From the IMG/VR virus record IMGVR_UViG_3300046003_002370, positions 1 to 63,602 of that record: DNA of 63,602 nt. The stretch is one strand, 5' to 3'. Below, piece by piece: positions 25,771 to 35,265 of this stretch. Numbering within the stretch: position 1 is the stretch's first letter; every line of letters starts with the position of its first letter. Made by a program: the position numbers and the translations under genes. The stretch is from a virus. Below the pieces are notes generated by a model that worked only from the letters and a program-made list of their open reading frames with translations, made no database searches and was not told the origin of the DNA.

Positions 25771-28700
25771 TTACGAGCAAGTAGCTCCATCTGTTGATAA
25801 TATTATATCTAACGTTGGACCTCCCAATAAATCTAGTTCAAAAAATGTTACAGTTCCAAACTCAGTCGGCAGACATTCTATAAAAGCGCCATTACGAAAA
25901 AGTGTTACCCCCGTAGGGTCTACAGCGCTTGTATAAACTAAAATAGTGCTAGCTGTATCCTCTGGTATATCATAAGTACCCGCCTTTGTTGTATCTGAAT
26001 ACACAGGCCAATCGAAACCGGGGTTCAGGGTAACTTCGTTATCATTTACATAGACGCTAGATATAGCCGTAGGTCCTACCTGAGTCATGGTCTGCATAAA
26101 TATATTTCCTCCAGTAGATGAATTTGGTATTATTTGTATATTAAAATCTAACCCACCAGTTAAAGGTTCTCCAGGTATAAAACTACCATCAGCTAGTCTA
26201 GCGTCATAAAATGTTACAGATAAATTGTAAAGCCCCAAAGCCCTAGCAGAATCCACTGTTTGTGATATTACGCCTGTTACGGGGTTAATAGCAAATGGAG
26301 TTGGAGTTGGAACTAATCCCGAATCTGGTCCTGTTATGCTATCTATAACAAAATAAATTTGAGCACCTTTGTTGGTAAACCCTCCGTTAACAGTGTTAAT
26401 TAATTGGCCAACAAAATCTTCCTCTTGAAGGACCTCAAACAAGGTGGGCACTGGCGACATAGACGGCTCAACGTTCTCCAACGCTCCTACAGTTATTAAT
26501 GTATTAGTAAGTATTCCTTCAGGTGTAGTTAGACTCACCCCGAAAGAAAATGTAAATACATCCTTAATTGAACTGCCTTTAAGATACGTAAAAGCTTCGT
26601 TTATTCTTATTCTTATTTCGCCGCTTGGCGCTTGTACATAACTAAACTTAGCCGTTACATCACTACCGTTACCATCTATAACTGAAAAGCTAGTTACTAT
26701 TGCTGTGGGTAAAGGCACTGGTCCCGGCGATGTTATAAAGAAAGCGGGTGTAACAAATCTACTATTTGGCTCTCCTGCTATAGTACCAGTTCCCGCAGGA
26801 TCTTGGTGCTCTTTCTGCGAATATGTAAAGTCACTAAACCCAACTGGCCCTTCAAAACCAGTCAATGCTTGCTCGTTTAAATCCGATATTAACCCTACTG
26901 TTGAAGTTTCCCAATATATATTTAATAACGACTCAACCGGCTTAGTCTCGTAAATAGATAGGACGGGGCGCATCGTTGTTGTAGTTACACCTATAGGGTT
27001 ATTTGCATTAGATGTTGATATTCTTGCTATTATAGGTTGTGTATCTATTTGGTATAAGTTTAATTGACCATTAGCCCCTAAGGAAGAATATGTCATATTC
27101 AAGTCATTGGCATTAGCTATAGTGCTAGCTACATCAAATAATCTACCTGGATAGTACTGTATATTAGTAGTGCCGGTATTGTTTTCAACCCTTCCGTATA
27201 ATAATACAGAACTTCTATATTGTTTTTGGTCTGGCCCAACTTCAGTTAAATCTCTAGGAATCTTATTTATATTGTCGTTTAATAATACAATATGTGCAGT
27301 TTTATTAACCTCTCCTGAAGGGAATGCCCCTGTCTCCGGTAGTGGGTCAGATTGTTCTGGATAGTTGTTTAGCATGCCAGGCAAATAGCAATTATAGTAG
27401 TCTTGTTCAAATTGTTTTACGACAACCTTGTAAGAATACCACCCTATTTCATTAATGGCATAAGCATATTTTATATCTGGAACAGCACCAGGGTTGTGGT
27501 TATACATACTATTTATAACTCCGTCAGTGGTAACAACATATGGGTCAAGCGCAGTTCCGGTTCCAGTCCTATCTATAACTTTTACGTAATCTACATTTCC
27601 ACCTCTTAAAGATGTTAAATCAGCAACGGGCGCAATATTATTGGCGGCATAGTCTGGATCCGTGTCTAAAGTAAAAGTATATAGGAATGGAGCTGTTGTG
27701 GTAAAACTTCCGGATATTATTGCAAAACCTAGGTTGCCATTAGCATTTGGAGCAGCATATAATCCTGGTTCGCCGGTGTTAAAATCGGGTTGTCCATTTA
27801 TACCTGATATTATTGGAGCGTTGACTGAAACTATTAAAGTGTCTCCAAACCATTCTAACATACCAGGTCCAGCTGATTTATATGGTGAATATACAGTCGA
27901 TCCTCCAAACCCTCCCTCAGCTTCACTCGTAACCGGAGATAATAATACAGAACTTTGGCGGCCGTATTTATCCGATAATATAAACCCAACTTGATAATTT
28001 CTGTTTTCTTTTAGTGTGTGATTTGGGTATTCAACAAAGGCGCTAGAACCATCTGTATAATCAATTTCTTTTTGAGCTACACCGATAGTATAACTTATAT
28101 TTAAAGGAGGTGTGTAAGTGTCTCTATAGTTACCATATATTACTCTATTACCAGCAGTCTCTTGAGCTAACGCTCTGGTTGGCACTTTATCGTACACCCT
28201 AACGGTTTGAGCTTCAGGTAATGTCTTGTAAGGTTTTCTAGACTGATAATTGTAAGTGAATACATTTATGTCCCCTTCATCACCTGGTAAAGCATTTTGA
28301 GCTATAACAATTGATTCTAATACCTTAATAGTAGTTTGGTCAGATTCTTTATATAATACATCTATTTCTGTTATTTTATAAGAATCACCAATATTGTTGT
28401 AAGTGTCTGGTAATGGTATAAGTAACTCAACATTTTGTACATTATTTTGCATGAAATTAAGTACCGTACTTCTATAAGCAGCATCTTCGTCTCCAGTAAC
28501 AAAAAATCCTTTTTGTTCTGGTATATATGCTATTTGTGTAAAAGGTGATACAATAGAATACTCACCATCTTCAAACTTAAATCTATAGCCAAATCTAACA
28601 TATCTAGATTGTAAATAATCAGGGTCTCCAGGCCAAGCGGGAGAAGCATTTTCCTGATTAGTCATTGTTGAAATTAAAAATATAAGTTCATCACCAGCAG

Positions 28701-29445
28701 TTATAGTTCCAGGAGTTGGATTTGTATCTATGGTAATTAATGTACCAGCTATTGTCTTTATAAAAGTATAATTTGAACCATCTAAATCCGGCCCTATAAC
28801 AGTCATTCCAACCTCTAGTCCAGTTGCATCATCTACAGTAAATGTAGTTGTTGTGGGGGTTGTTACTACTGTAGCTTTTACAGTTTTTACTAAACTAATA
28901 ACTTCATACGGATTATACTTAGCAACAGATATTTGTACTTCTGAAGTATAGTGACCACCCGGAGCTAATGCTACATTTATTTTTCTAGGTTGATTTCTAT
29001 CGTCAGTCCAGAACAATAAATCCTCTATAATATTTACACCGTATATAGGATTCTTTTTTGAAAAATTTAAAAAACTACCTGTTACTAACGGTATATACGG
29101 AGTTGTTGCTCCAACGGTATACATATATATTGCGCAGAAGCTAGTAGATGGAGCTAATACTCCTAATTCACTATCGTTATCTGTTAGGAATACTATAATA
29201 CGATTTTTATTACTATCTACTAAATATCCAATAGAGTCAAGATTAGGTTTATTTAAAGAGACTCTCAAATTTGTATTTTCTAATAATACATTCCCGGATA
29301 TATTCTCCAGCGCTCCAATATCATTGTCTTCTGACTTACCCGTTATAACATTATAAGCCTCACGATATTGTCCATTTGGCAGGATTCTATCGTCAAGATC
29401 TAAATTCATTTTAGCCTGTAAAAAAGTATTTTTAACTTCAGCCAT
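25771..29445 (-). CDS. Large tail protein (tail tubular/stabilisation type, 1224 aa)
   Basis: The N-terminal 130 residues (FLQAKMNLDLDDRILPNGQY..., LENISGN, GVNIIEDLLFWTDDRNQPRK) show the repeated-strand, propeller-like pattern of podoviral tail tube B / stabilisation proteins. The middle carries beta-sandwich insertions, and the C-terminus reads like a carbohydrate-binding or Ig-like module. It lies between the connector-like gene and the second tail protein, so it is probably the tail hub or nozzle. Confidence 0.7.
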   Translation of the reverse strand: MAEVKNTFLQAKMNLDLDDRILPNGQYREAYNVITGKSEDNDIGALENISGNVLLENTNLRVSLNKPNLDSIGYLVDSNKNRIIVFLTDNDSELGVLAPSTSFCAIYMYTVGATTPYIPLVTGSFLNFSKKNPIYGVNIIEDLLFWTDDRNQPRKINVALAPGGHYTSEVQISVAKYNPYEVISLVKTVKATVVTTPTTTTFTVDDATGLEVGMTVIGPDLDGSNYTFIKTIAGTLITIDTNPTPGTITAGDELIFLISTMTNQENASPAWPGDPDYLQSRYVRFGYRFKFEDGEYSIVSPFTQIAYIPEQKGFFVTGDEDAAYRSTVLNFMQNNVQNVELLIPLPDTYNNIGDSYKITEIDVLYKESDQTTIKVLESIVIAQNALPGDEGDINVFTYNYQSRKPYKTLPEAQTVRVYDKVPTRALAQETAGNRVIYGNYRDTYTPPLNISYTIGVAQKEIDYTDGSSAFVEYPNHTLKENRNYQVGFILSDKYGRQSSVLLSPVTSEAEGGFGGSTVYSPYKSAGPGMLEWFGDTLIVSVNAPIISGINGQPDFNTGEPGLYAAPNANGNLGFAIISGSFTTTAPFLYTFTLDTDPDYAANNIAPVADLTSLRGGNVDYVKVIDRTGTGTALDPYVVTTDGVINSMYNHNPGAVPDIKYAYAINEIGWYSYKVVVKQFEQDYYNCYLPGMLNNYPEQSDPLPETGAFPSGEVNKTAHIVLLNDNINKIPRDLTEVGPDQKQYRSSVLLYGRVENNTGTTNIQYYPGRLFDVASTIANANDLNMTYSSLGANGQLNLYQIDTQPIIARISTSNANNPIGVTTTTMRPVLSIYETKPVESLLNIYWETSTVGLISDLNEQALTGFEGPVGFSDFTYSQKEHQDPAGTGTIAGEPNSRFVTPAFFITSPGPVPLPTAIVTSFSVIDGNGSDVTAKFSYVQAPSGEIRIRINEAFTYLKGSSIKDVFTFSFGVSLTTPEGILTNTLITVGALENVEPSMSPVPTLFEVLQEEDFVGQLINTVNGGFTNKGAQIYFVIDSITGPDSGLVPTPTPFAINPVTGVISQTVDSARALGLYNLSVTFYDARLADGSFIPGEPLTGGLDFNIQIIPNSSTGGNIFMQTMTQVGPTAISSVYVNDNEVTLNPGFDWPVYSDTTKAGTYDIPEDTASTILVYTSAVDPTGVTLFRNGAFIECLPTEFGTVTFFELDLLGGPTLDIILSTDGATCS

Positions 29446-29449
29446 TTAG

Positions 29450-30694
29450 TTAGTGTTTTATCCATTTAGATTGTCCTCTTAATACTTGAGTTATCTCTTC
29501 AAGTTTTATATTAGATAATCTTATTTTGGTATTTCTTAATTTAGCACTTCTTTCTTGTTTTAATCTTTGAACAAGATATTCAGGTTGGTTTACACGACTT
29601 GCGATGATAGCGTGTAGGATATGCGCATACATTGCTTCCTCAGCCATCTTAGGAACTCTGGTGTCTCTATCATAAGCTAATCCATCAGATACATATTCTA
29701 ATACAATAAGTAGACCTACAAGTTGACTAGAAAAAGACATTTTACCTTCTCTATCGTTTATTGTAAACCAACCATTCATATTTGCATATTGCGGATCCAT
29801 TCCGTATCTTCTTTCGTATCCCCAATAACTACCTGTTCCCCAATCAGAACCCCACCAATCTAACGATGCATTGTAATCTAGCGTTGTGTAATATCCATCA
29901 ATCAAAGTGCTATTTGCGGTTGCCCACCGTTCTTCTGTTATTGGCGTTCCTTCTACGTTATCATTAAAGTTATCCTGAGTAGGTATACCCTTGTTATCTT
30001 GAACTGGATTTTCGTATGGGTTTATAGTTAAGTTGTTTGCCGGGTAAATAGGATGTTTAATACCTAAATTATCAATCCAGGCTACTTTAACATAGTTAAC
30101 GTAATCTTGTGGCAATATAACACTCAATGAAGGTGGTATAGTTAGTTCTTGTGATTTAATACTTTTTAATGTATCGTAACTGAATTCTTGCAATCCGCGT
30201 TTAGCGTGAAACATTACATCAGTTCTTTTTACATCGGGTATTAATTTGCCTACTCCGACATAAGCAACTATAAAGTTATTTATAATATCATCTAGGGTAA
30301 TATAAGCATATCCACCATAATTATCTTCTACAGTATTACCATAAGCTTCTCTATCACCGTACTCTCCACCTGTTAGTGTTTTTAACTGGACTACTATATT
30401 AGAACCTTGAGCAATTGAACCTGTTATGGTTATAGTATTTTTTACTACCGTATATGGCAATATATACTCTTCATAAACCGCTCCATTTTGGATTGGCGTA
30501 CTCAAGTATAATTTAAAATTATTTAAAGCATAATTTATATTCTGCGGATCATAACTACCAAATACTAAATCAGTATTAAATGTAAATGTCCATGATTTCC
30601 CAATAGCCGTTGCCGAACTATCATAAAAACCTTGTGCTCCAGCGTAATATTGTCTATTTGTTTCGGTAACTAAACCTCCGTTTGGAAATGGCAT
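29450..30694 (-). CDS. Head-tail connector / tail tube A-like protein
   Basis: 414 residues. The central ITLDDIINNFIVAYVGVGK then KRTDVMFHAKRGLQEFSYDTL is a helical adaptor-type signature (FhAKRGLQEF). The C-terminal half has a long helical segment (EEAMYAHILHAIIASRVNQP). Position after the 312-residue protein fits the ring/connector region. The N-terminal 140 residues look like an added beta domain. Confidence 0.65.
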   Translation of the reverse strand: MPFPNGGLVTETNRQYYAGAQGFYDSSATAIGKSWTFTFNTDLVFGSYDPQNINYALNNFKLYLSTPIQNGAVYEEYILPYTVVKNTITITGSIAQGSNIVVQLKTLTGGEYGDREAYGNTVEDNYGGYAYITLDDIINNFIVAYVGVGKLIPDVKRTDVMFHAKRGLQEFSYDTLKSIKSQELTIPPSLSVILPQDYVNYVKVAWIDNLGIKHPIYPANNLTINPYENPVQDNKGIPTQDNFNDNVEGTPITEERWATANSTLIDGYYTTLDYNASLDWWGSDWGTGSYWGYERRYGMDPQYANMNGWFTINDREGKMSFSSQLVGLLIVLEYVSDGLAYDRDTRVPKMAEEAMYAHILHAIIASRVNQPEYLVQRLKQERSAKLRNTKIRLSNIKLEEITQVLRGQSKWIKH

Positions 30695-30700
30695 ATTTTA

Positions 30701-31639
30701 TTAGCTTTTTGAATTAATTTGTTCTTGTTGAATTTGTTGAGCAGCAACCTGTACTATTTCAGGGTCATTGACTATAACTCCAGAGTAAAGTAATACCCTT
30801 GTTATAACATTTGTTTGTTCAGTTAATGATAACTCAAATGAAGTTGATGAACTTGGATCGTATACATAAGTATAATTGGAAAGAGCTGTTGCCGTGAAAT
30901 TCCATATTACATCTTTAGGTTTTCTAACATAAGATACTGATATACCCGTGTCTATTGATGTAGGATACAATATTAAATGAGAATCTTCATATAAATATAC
31001 AGGATATTTTAATGTAGGTTTTGTTAATGGTGATTTATTTATGTACAACAAATCGTTTCTTTGTATTCTCTGTACTTCTATTTCATCATTGTATATTACA
31101 GTTCCTAATCTATAAAAGTCATTAACGTCAACTGTAATAACCAATTGGATAGCACCACCTGGATTTGAGGTTAAATATATAGTTTGGCCTATTATACTAT
31201 AGAAACTTGGTGGTTGCAATGTGTCAATAACACCCGTTCTTATGTATACCTTAACAATACCGTTCTGTAGTTGAGCTTGTGTTAATGTTGAAAAGTAATA
31301 AGATTGCACACCAGCTGTAGTAGTAATTAGTTCGCTAAATGCACTTAATCCTGAAGATGTTGGTAGTATGGCAATGTTTGAACCCAAGGTTTGGGTACAA
31401 TTGTCTACCGTTTTAAATACAGACATTTCACCATCTATATTTTTTATACGATCAGCATATTCGCTATCGTTATCTGGCACTCGTAATTGTTGATTAAGTC
31501 CTTCAAAATATTCATTGAATATTTCTAATTGAACTTGAGTCGCCGTTTTATTAAATTCGTCAGGGGTTAAGTAACCTCGCTGTTCTTTATTAAGTATTAA
31601 TAAAACTGTTTTATAAACTGTATCTACATTTATGGCCAT
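30701..31639 (-). CDS. Ring/connector-type structural protein
   Basis: 312 residues. It begins VDTVYKTVLLILNKEQRGYLTP followed by DEFNKTATQVQLEIFNEYFE, a helical N-terminus found in head-tail ring proteins of Bacteroidota podoviruses; the rest is beta-rich. A hairpin terminator separates it from the upstream 255-residue gene. Confidence 0.65.
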   Translation of the reverse strand: MAINVDTVYKTVLLILNKEQRGYLTPDEFNKTATQVQLEIFNEYFEGLNQQLRVPDNDSEYADRIKNIDGEMSVFKTVDNCTQTLGSNIAILPTSSGLSAFSELITTTAGVQSYYFSTLTQAQLQNGIVKVYIRTGVIDTLQPPSFYSIIGQTIYLTSNPGGAIQLVITVDVNDFYRLGTVIYNDEIEVQRIQRNDLLYINKSPLTKPTLKYPVYLYEDSHLILYPTSIDTGISVSYVRKPKDVIWNFTATALSNYTYVYDPSSSTSFELSLTEQTNVITRVLLYSGVIVNDPEIVQVAAQQIQQEQINSKS

Positions 31640-31666
31640 TTTATTCTTTTATTAGTTTATACTAAA

Positions 31667-31689
31667 TAAGCCACCAAATAGATGGCTTA
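31667..31689 (-). terminator. Hairpin between two structural genes
   Basis: TAAGCCA and TGGCTTA form a 7-bp stem; on the minus strand it is followed by a T-containing tract. It probably gives partial termination after the capsid-region transcript. Confidence 0.6.
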
Positions 31690-31713
31690 CCTAATATAAA
31701 GTATAATTACACG

Positions 31714-32481
31714 TTATTTCAATTTTTTCTCAATTGACTTAAAGATTTCTACACCTTCGTCTGTCTTGAAGAATGCTGCCATTGCTGAATATGGATTCTC
31801 ATCAAATGGTACAGTCATTAATTTTTTATCATTTGTTGCCCACGTAAAAGTACGTTGATCTTGGGATAATCTTATGATGTTCGCTTCGCATGCTTTGATA
31901 GCAAAATTACGAAGTTGTACGTTTTCGTCATTAGCTAGTTCTAAGAACAAATCTGGATTTCTCTTAGCAAATAGTAATAAATCTCTTTTTATCTCCTTAG
32001 AAGTCATCTTAGACGCTCTAGATCCAATCTCAACTCGCAATATAGCTTCCGCTTGATCAATGTCAATTGTAGAAGCAGCCGTCATAGCTTGTAATTGTAA
32101 TTCTAAGTCATCAAGTTCACTTACGGCTTCCATAATTGCATCAAACTCGTAGTACTTGTTGTTTAGCATTGGATGGTAAAGCGATAATATTTTTTGTAAA
32201 TTTTGTTTTTCTTTTGGAACGGTTAATACTCCCTCTCTAAACACGATGTGTCCCAAGGTTGCGGTCCCTTTTTGAGCACTAACAAAAGGACTGCTCATAT
32301 TGGTTGCGTATCTTAATTCTTCTTGGTCACCAGTCTCGCTATTAGTCCATAACAACGGAAATCTTTGAGAATGTCTCGCAGCTATTGTGTATGTTAATGG
32401 GTTGTGATTTCCTTTTAATAAGTACGTTCTATCTTTTATCTCCCAAGCAGGAGTTACTTCATTTATTTTTTTTACTGACAT
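31714..32481 (-). CDS. Head-associated structural protein
   Basis: 255 residues. The N-terminus includes NPLTYTIAARHSQRFPLLWTN and the second half is helical, with ASKMTSKEIKRDLLLFAKRN. It lies immediately after the major capsid gene, separated by a terminator. A minor head or connector protein is likely; the fold is not recognised. Confidence 0.6.
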   Translation of the reverse strand: MSVKKINEVTPAWEIKDRTYLLKGNHNPLTYTIAARHSQRFPLLWTNSETGDQEELRYATNMSSPFVSAQKGTATLGHIVFREGVLTVPKEKQNLQKILSLYHPMLNNKYYEFDAIMEAVSELDDLELQLQAMTAASTIDIDQAEAILRVEIGSRASKMTSKEIKRDLLLFAKRNPDLFLELANDENVQLRNFAIKACEANIIRLSQDQRTFTWATNDKKLMTVPFDENPYSAMAAFFKTDEGVEIFKSIEKKLK

Positions 32482-32516
32482 AATATAATATAATTAATTT
32501 TTTTTATTTAAAAAGC

Positions 32517-32553
32517 AAAAATTGCCCCTGTCAGTTCAACAAGGGCAAAATTT
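32517..32553 (-). terminator. Terminator downstream of the major capsid gene
   Basis: On the minus strand TTTGCCCTTGT and ACAGGGGCAA pair around a 7-base loop and are followed by TTTTTGCTTTTT. A strong terminator just after the capsid gene is a common way to set high capsid expression relative to the genes that follow. Confidence 0.8.
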
Positions 32554-32569
32554 ACATATTGTAATCTAA

Positions 32570-34018
32570 CTAGACTACTGAAGTAAACAACACAAAGTTG
32601 TTAGCTCCTTGCACACATAAACATCTTTCAGACAAGAAGTTTACCTCCATTGCATCAAGGTCAGAAGTGTAAGCTCCTCCAACAGATCCAGTTACCCAAG
32701 ATTTCATTCTTCTATCGTCGGCTTGAGCAGCTCTGTAGCGAACGTGTAAGAATGGTCTACGGATATTTGTACCTAAGATTTGGTCGTATACAGTAGATGT
32801 TCCAGCTGGAACCAAAACTCCATCAATACCAGAATTAGCAACGCCTCCACGAGTAGAAGCATCATTCAAGTATTTCCAATCAGTTTTGTAAAAATCATAA
32901 GATCCTCTACGGAAACCAGAGAAACCAAGGTTAAGCGCCATTTCAGATGAGTTTTCAAACAAACCATAAGCAACACCACCGGCAGCCCCAGAAGATAATG
33001 CAGCAAGCATATCATCAAATTCAAGGGATGTTTCACGGTTTAAGAATAACATGTTTTCTTCAATAGCTCCTTGAGTATCTAAGTTTTTCAAGATTGAATC
33101 AAACTCAGCCAAACCACCAGCGGCTGTAAAGTTGTTCTGAACATTACCTCTGCTTTGAACAGCAGCAAATAAACCTTCAGTACCTTTTTTACCAGCAGAT
33201 GCAGCAGCAGAACCAGTAGAAGCTAATTCGCCTTCTACAACAGACATTTCAAGATAGTCTTCAAAACGCAATCTTGTTTCAGATTCTGCTTTCAAATACC
33301 AGTAGTATCCAGAAGCACCTTCTTCAGTAGCAATTTCTACCCATCCGATCTGAGCTGTATCAGATCCATTAACTACATATTTATTACGGATAATAATAGG
33401 AGAATTAGAAAATTGAGTAAATGAAGGCGTAATACTTTGATAGTTATCACCTGCTAAAGTAGAGCCTTTTGCATATTCAGAACCATAAACAAAAATCTTC
33501 ACATTACCAGCAACCTCAGTAATTCCAGCGGCAGCTAAAGTAGCAGCAGTATAAGGAGCAACTGTAAGAGCTCCCGTAGTTACGTTACTAGCAGTAACCA
33601 AAGCTTTTACTTCCACGCCTGTAGTAGGGTTTAAAATAACAATTGTTTGGTTGATAGAAATAACGTTAGCAATATAATCAGCTGGGTTAGCCGGAGTCAA
33701 TGCTACTGGAATTGTAATAATATTAGCTGCATCATCAGTTACAACTACTCCGTTGTAAGCAATATGCAATCTATTTTGTTCAGACCAGATAACTTGGTCA
33801 GATGTCATTGGCATTTCTGCTCCTACCATACGCAAGAATCCAGAAAGAGTTCTGTTTCCGTAACGCTCTACTTCTTGTTCGTAGATTTCAGGTAAATATT
33901 GTTGTGCAAAAGAAGAAAACTCAGGATTAGTTGGATCCGTAAAGTTTAAGTAATTGGTATCTAATGCTTGTTGTTTCTGTGAAGGCTTAATGCTTCCGAA
34001 CGTTGGTGTAATCGCCAT
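32570..34018 (-). CDS. Major capsid protein
   Basis: 482 residues. The pattern and position (after portal and scaffold) fit an HK97-fold capsid protein of the crAss-like/podovirus kind. It has an N-terminal arm (FTDPTNPEFSSFAQQYLPEI), helical spine segments such as EARLRFEDYLEM-like text near residue 245, and an Ala-rich region. MRSWV-type C-terminal strands end in CLCVQGANNFVLFTSVV. Codon use is more GC-rich than its neighbours, as expected for the most highly expressed gene. No cleavage site is evident. Confidence 0.8.
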   Translation of the reverse strand: MAITPTFGSIKPSQKQQALDTNYLNFTDPTNPEFSSFAQQYLPEIYEQEVERYGNRTLSGFLRMVGAEMPMTSDQVIWSEQNRLHIAYNGVVVTDDAANIITIPVALTPANPADYIANVISINQTIVILNPTTGVEVKALVTASNVTTGALTVAPYTAATLAAAGITEVAGNVKIFVYGSEYAKGSTLAGDNYQSITPSFTQFSNSPIIIRNKYVVNGSDTAQIGWVEIATEEGASGYYWYLKAESETRLRFEDYLEMSVVEGELASTGSAAASAGKKGTEGLFAAVQSRGNVQNNFTAAGGLAEFDSILKNLDTQGAIEENMLFLNRETSLEFDDMLAALSSGAAGGVAYGLFENSSEMALNLGFSGFRRGSYDFYKTDWKYLNDASTRGGVANSGIDGVLVPAGTSTVYDQILGTNIRRPFLHVRYRAAQADDRRMKSWVTGSVGGAYTSDLDAMEVNFLSERCLCVQGANNFVLFTSVV

Positions 34019-34037
34019 AATTTTTAGCTTTTAATTT

Positions 34038-35234
34038 TTAGTGTCTTTTTTGAATTCTAAGTTTTGAGGTATCTACCCCGTTTATTGCTCTTACTTTAAA
34101 TCCACCAATATTCAAATTACTAGCATTTTGTCTAGGTTCAGTTGAAATATTATTTGATTTTGCAACTACTTCTTTTAGAGCGTCGGCTTTACCCTGCTCG
34201 TAAAAGTGTTTAGCCAAAGAGTCGGCATTGTCTGCTGCGTAAATCGCTTTATGATAACCTTTAACATCTGTTACTTGACCATCTTTATCTAAGAACTTCT
34301 TAATTAGGTTAGTGATGTTTGATTGTTTATCAGCAACTACTTCTGGATTAGAAACCCCATACCTAAAACTTTTTTCGCCTAAATTGAAATCAAAACCTTT
34401 GAAATCTTGAGAGAAAAATTGTTTAGTGTTGGTTTTAAATCCTTCATGTTGTTGTTCAACAGACTCTTGCTCCGCGTTATATCGATTAAAAAAATCCATA
34501 GCTTTTTGTTGATCCTTGTTTACCGACGGTCTCAACTTGATCTCGTCATAGTATTTACTTTTGGTATCTTCTAAAAACACTTTGGCTTTATTAACCTCTT
34601 CCTTGAAAGCAAGCTTTTTTCTTTTTATATCTCTATCATCATCTAAGTCCTCATCATAACTAAAGTTTTCTTCCATTATAAATTGGATCTCTTCAGCATC
34701 TAAATGTGGTCTAGATTTTCTATAGTATTCTCTTAACAGTATATCTGGCGAAGCAGATGAGTAATCCGCATTCAAGCGAACGTAGTCTTCTACCGTTCCG
34801 CCAGTTTCTTCCATAAATGTAACTAACTTTTCGATGTTCTCGGGAAGCGCTCTGCCACTATTCTTTTCTGCAGCAATTGCATTAGTAGTTTCCTCAATTA
34901 AAGTATTTACTTGAGTTTGTACTTCCGCATTTGGAATCTCTGTAATAGTGTTTGTTACTTCTTCGTTTTGGCTTTCAATGGCAACGTTTTTATTGACTTC
35001 GTTTCCTGTGCCCACTTCTTGCAATCCCACTTCGGGCTGTTTTGGGTCCAACACGCTTTCATTTGTGCTTTGTTCTTGAACGGCATTTTCCTGTGGTTTA
35101 TTAGTTAAATCTACTTTTGTTACTTCTTGAGCTGTGGTAATTTTTGTTATCGCAGGTTCATTACCTAACTTTTTCATTGCAGGTTTTCTTTTCTGCATTT
35201 TAAAAGTTCCTTCTTGTGCTGTGTTTTCTGACAT
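34038..35234 (-). CDS. Probable scaffold protein
   Basis: 398 residues, highly charged, low in aromatic residues, Gln/Asn/Glu-rich through residue 140, then helical. The C-terminus is basic (GVDTSKLRIQKRH), as in scaffolds that touch capsid through a basic tail. It lies between portal and major capsid genes. No protease motif is visible, so this is assignment by position and composition. Confidence 0.7.
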   Translation of the reverse strand: MSENTAQEGTFKMQKRKPAMKKLGNEPAITKITTAQEVTKVDLTNKPQENAVQEQSTNESVLDPKQPEVGLQEVGTGNEVNKNVAIESQNEEVTNTITEIPNAEVQTQVNTLIEETTNAIAAEKNSGRALPENIEKLVTFMEETGGTVEDYVRLNADYSSASPDILLREYYRKSRPHLDAEEIQFIMEENFSYDEDLDDDRDIKRKKLAFKEEVNKAKVFLEDTKSKYYDEIKLRPSVNKDQQKAMDFFNRYNAEQESVEQQHEGFKTNTKQFFSQDFKGFDFNLGEKSFRYGVSNPEVVADKQSNITNLIKKFLDKDGQVTDVKGYHKAIYAADNADSLAKHFYEQGKADALKEVVAKSNNISTEPRQNASNLNIGGFKVRAINGVDTSKLRIQKRH

Positions 35235-35265
35235 GATATAATATTATAAAATTGGTTATTATTAT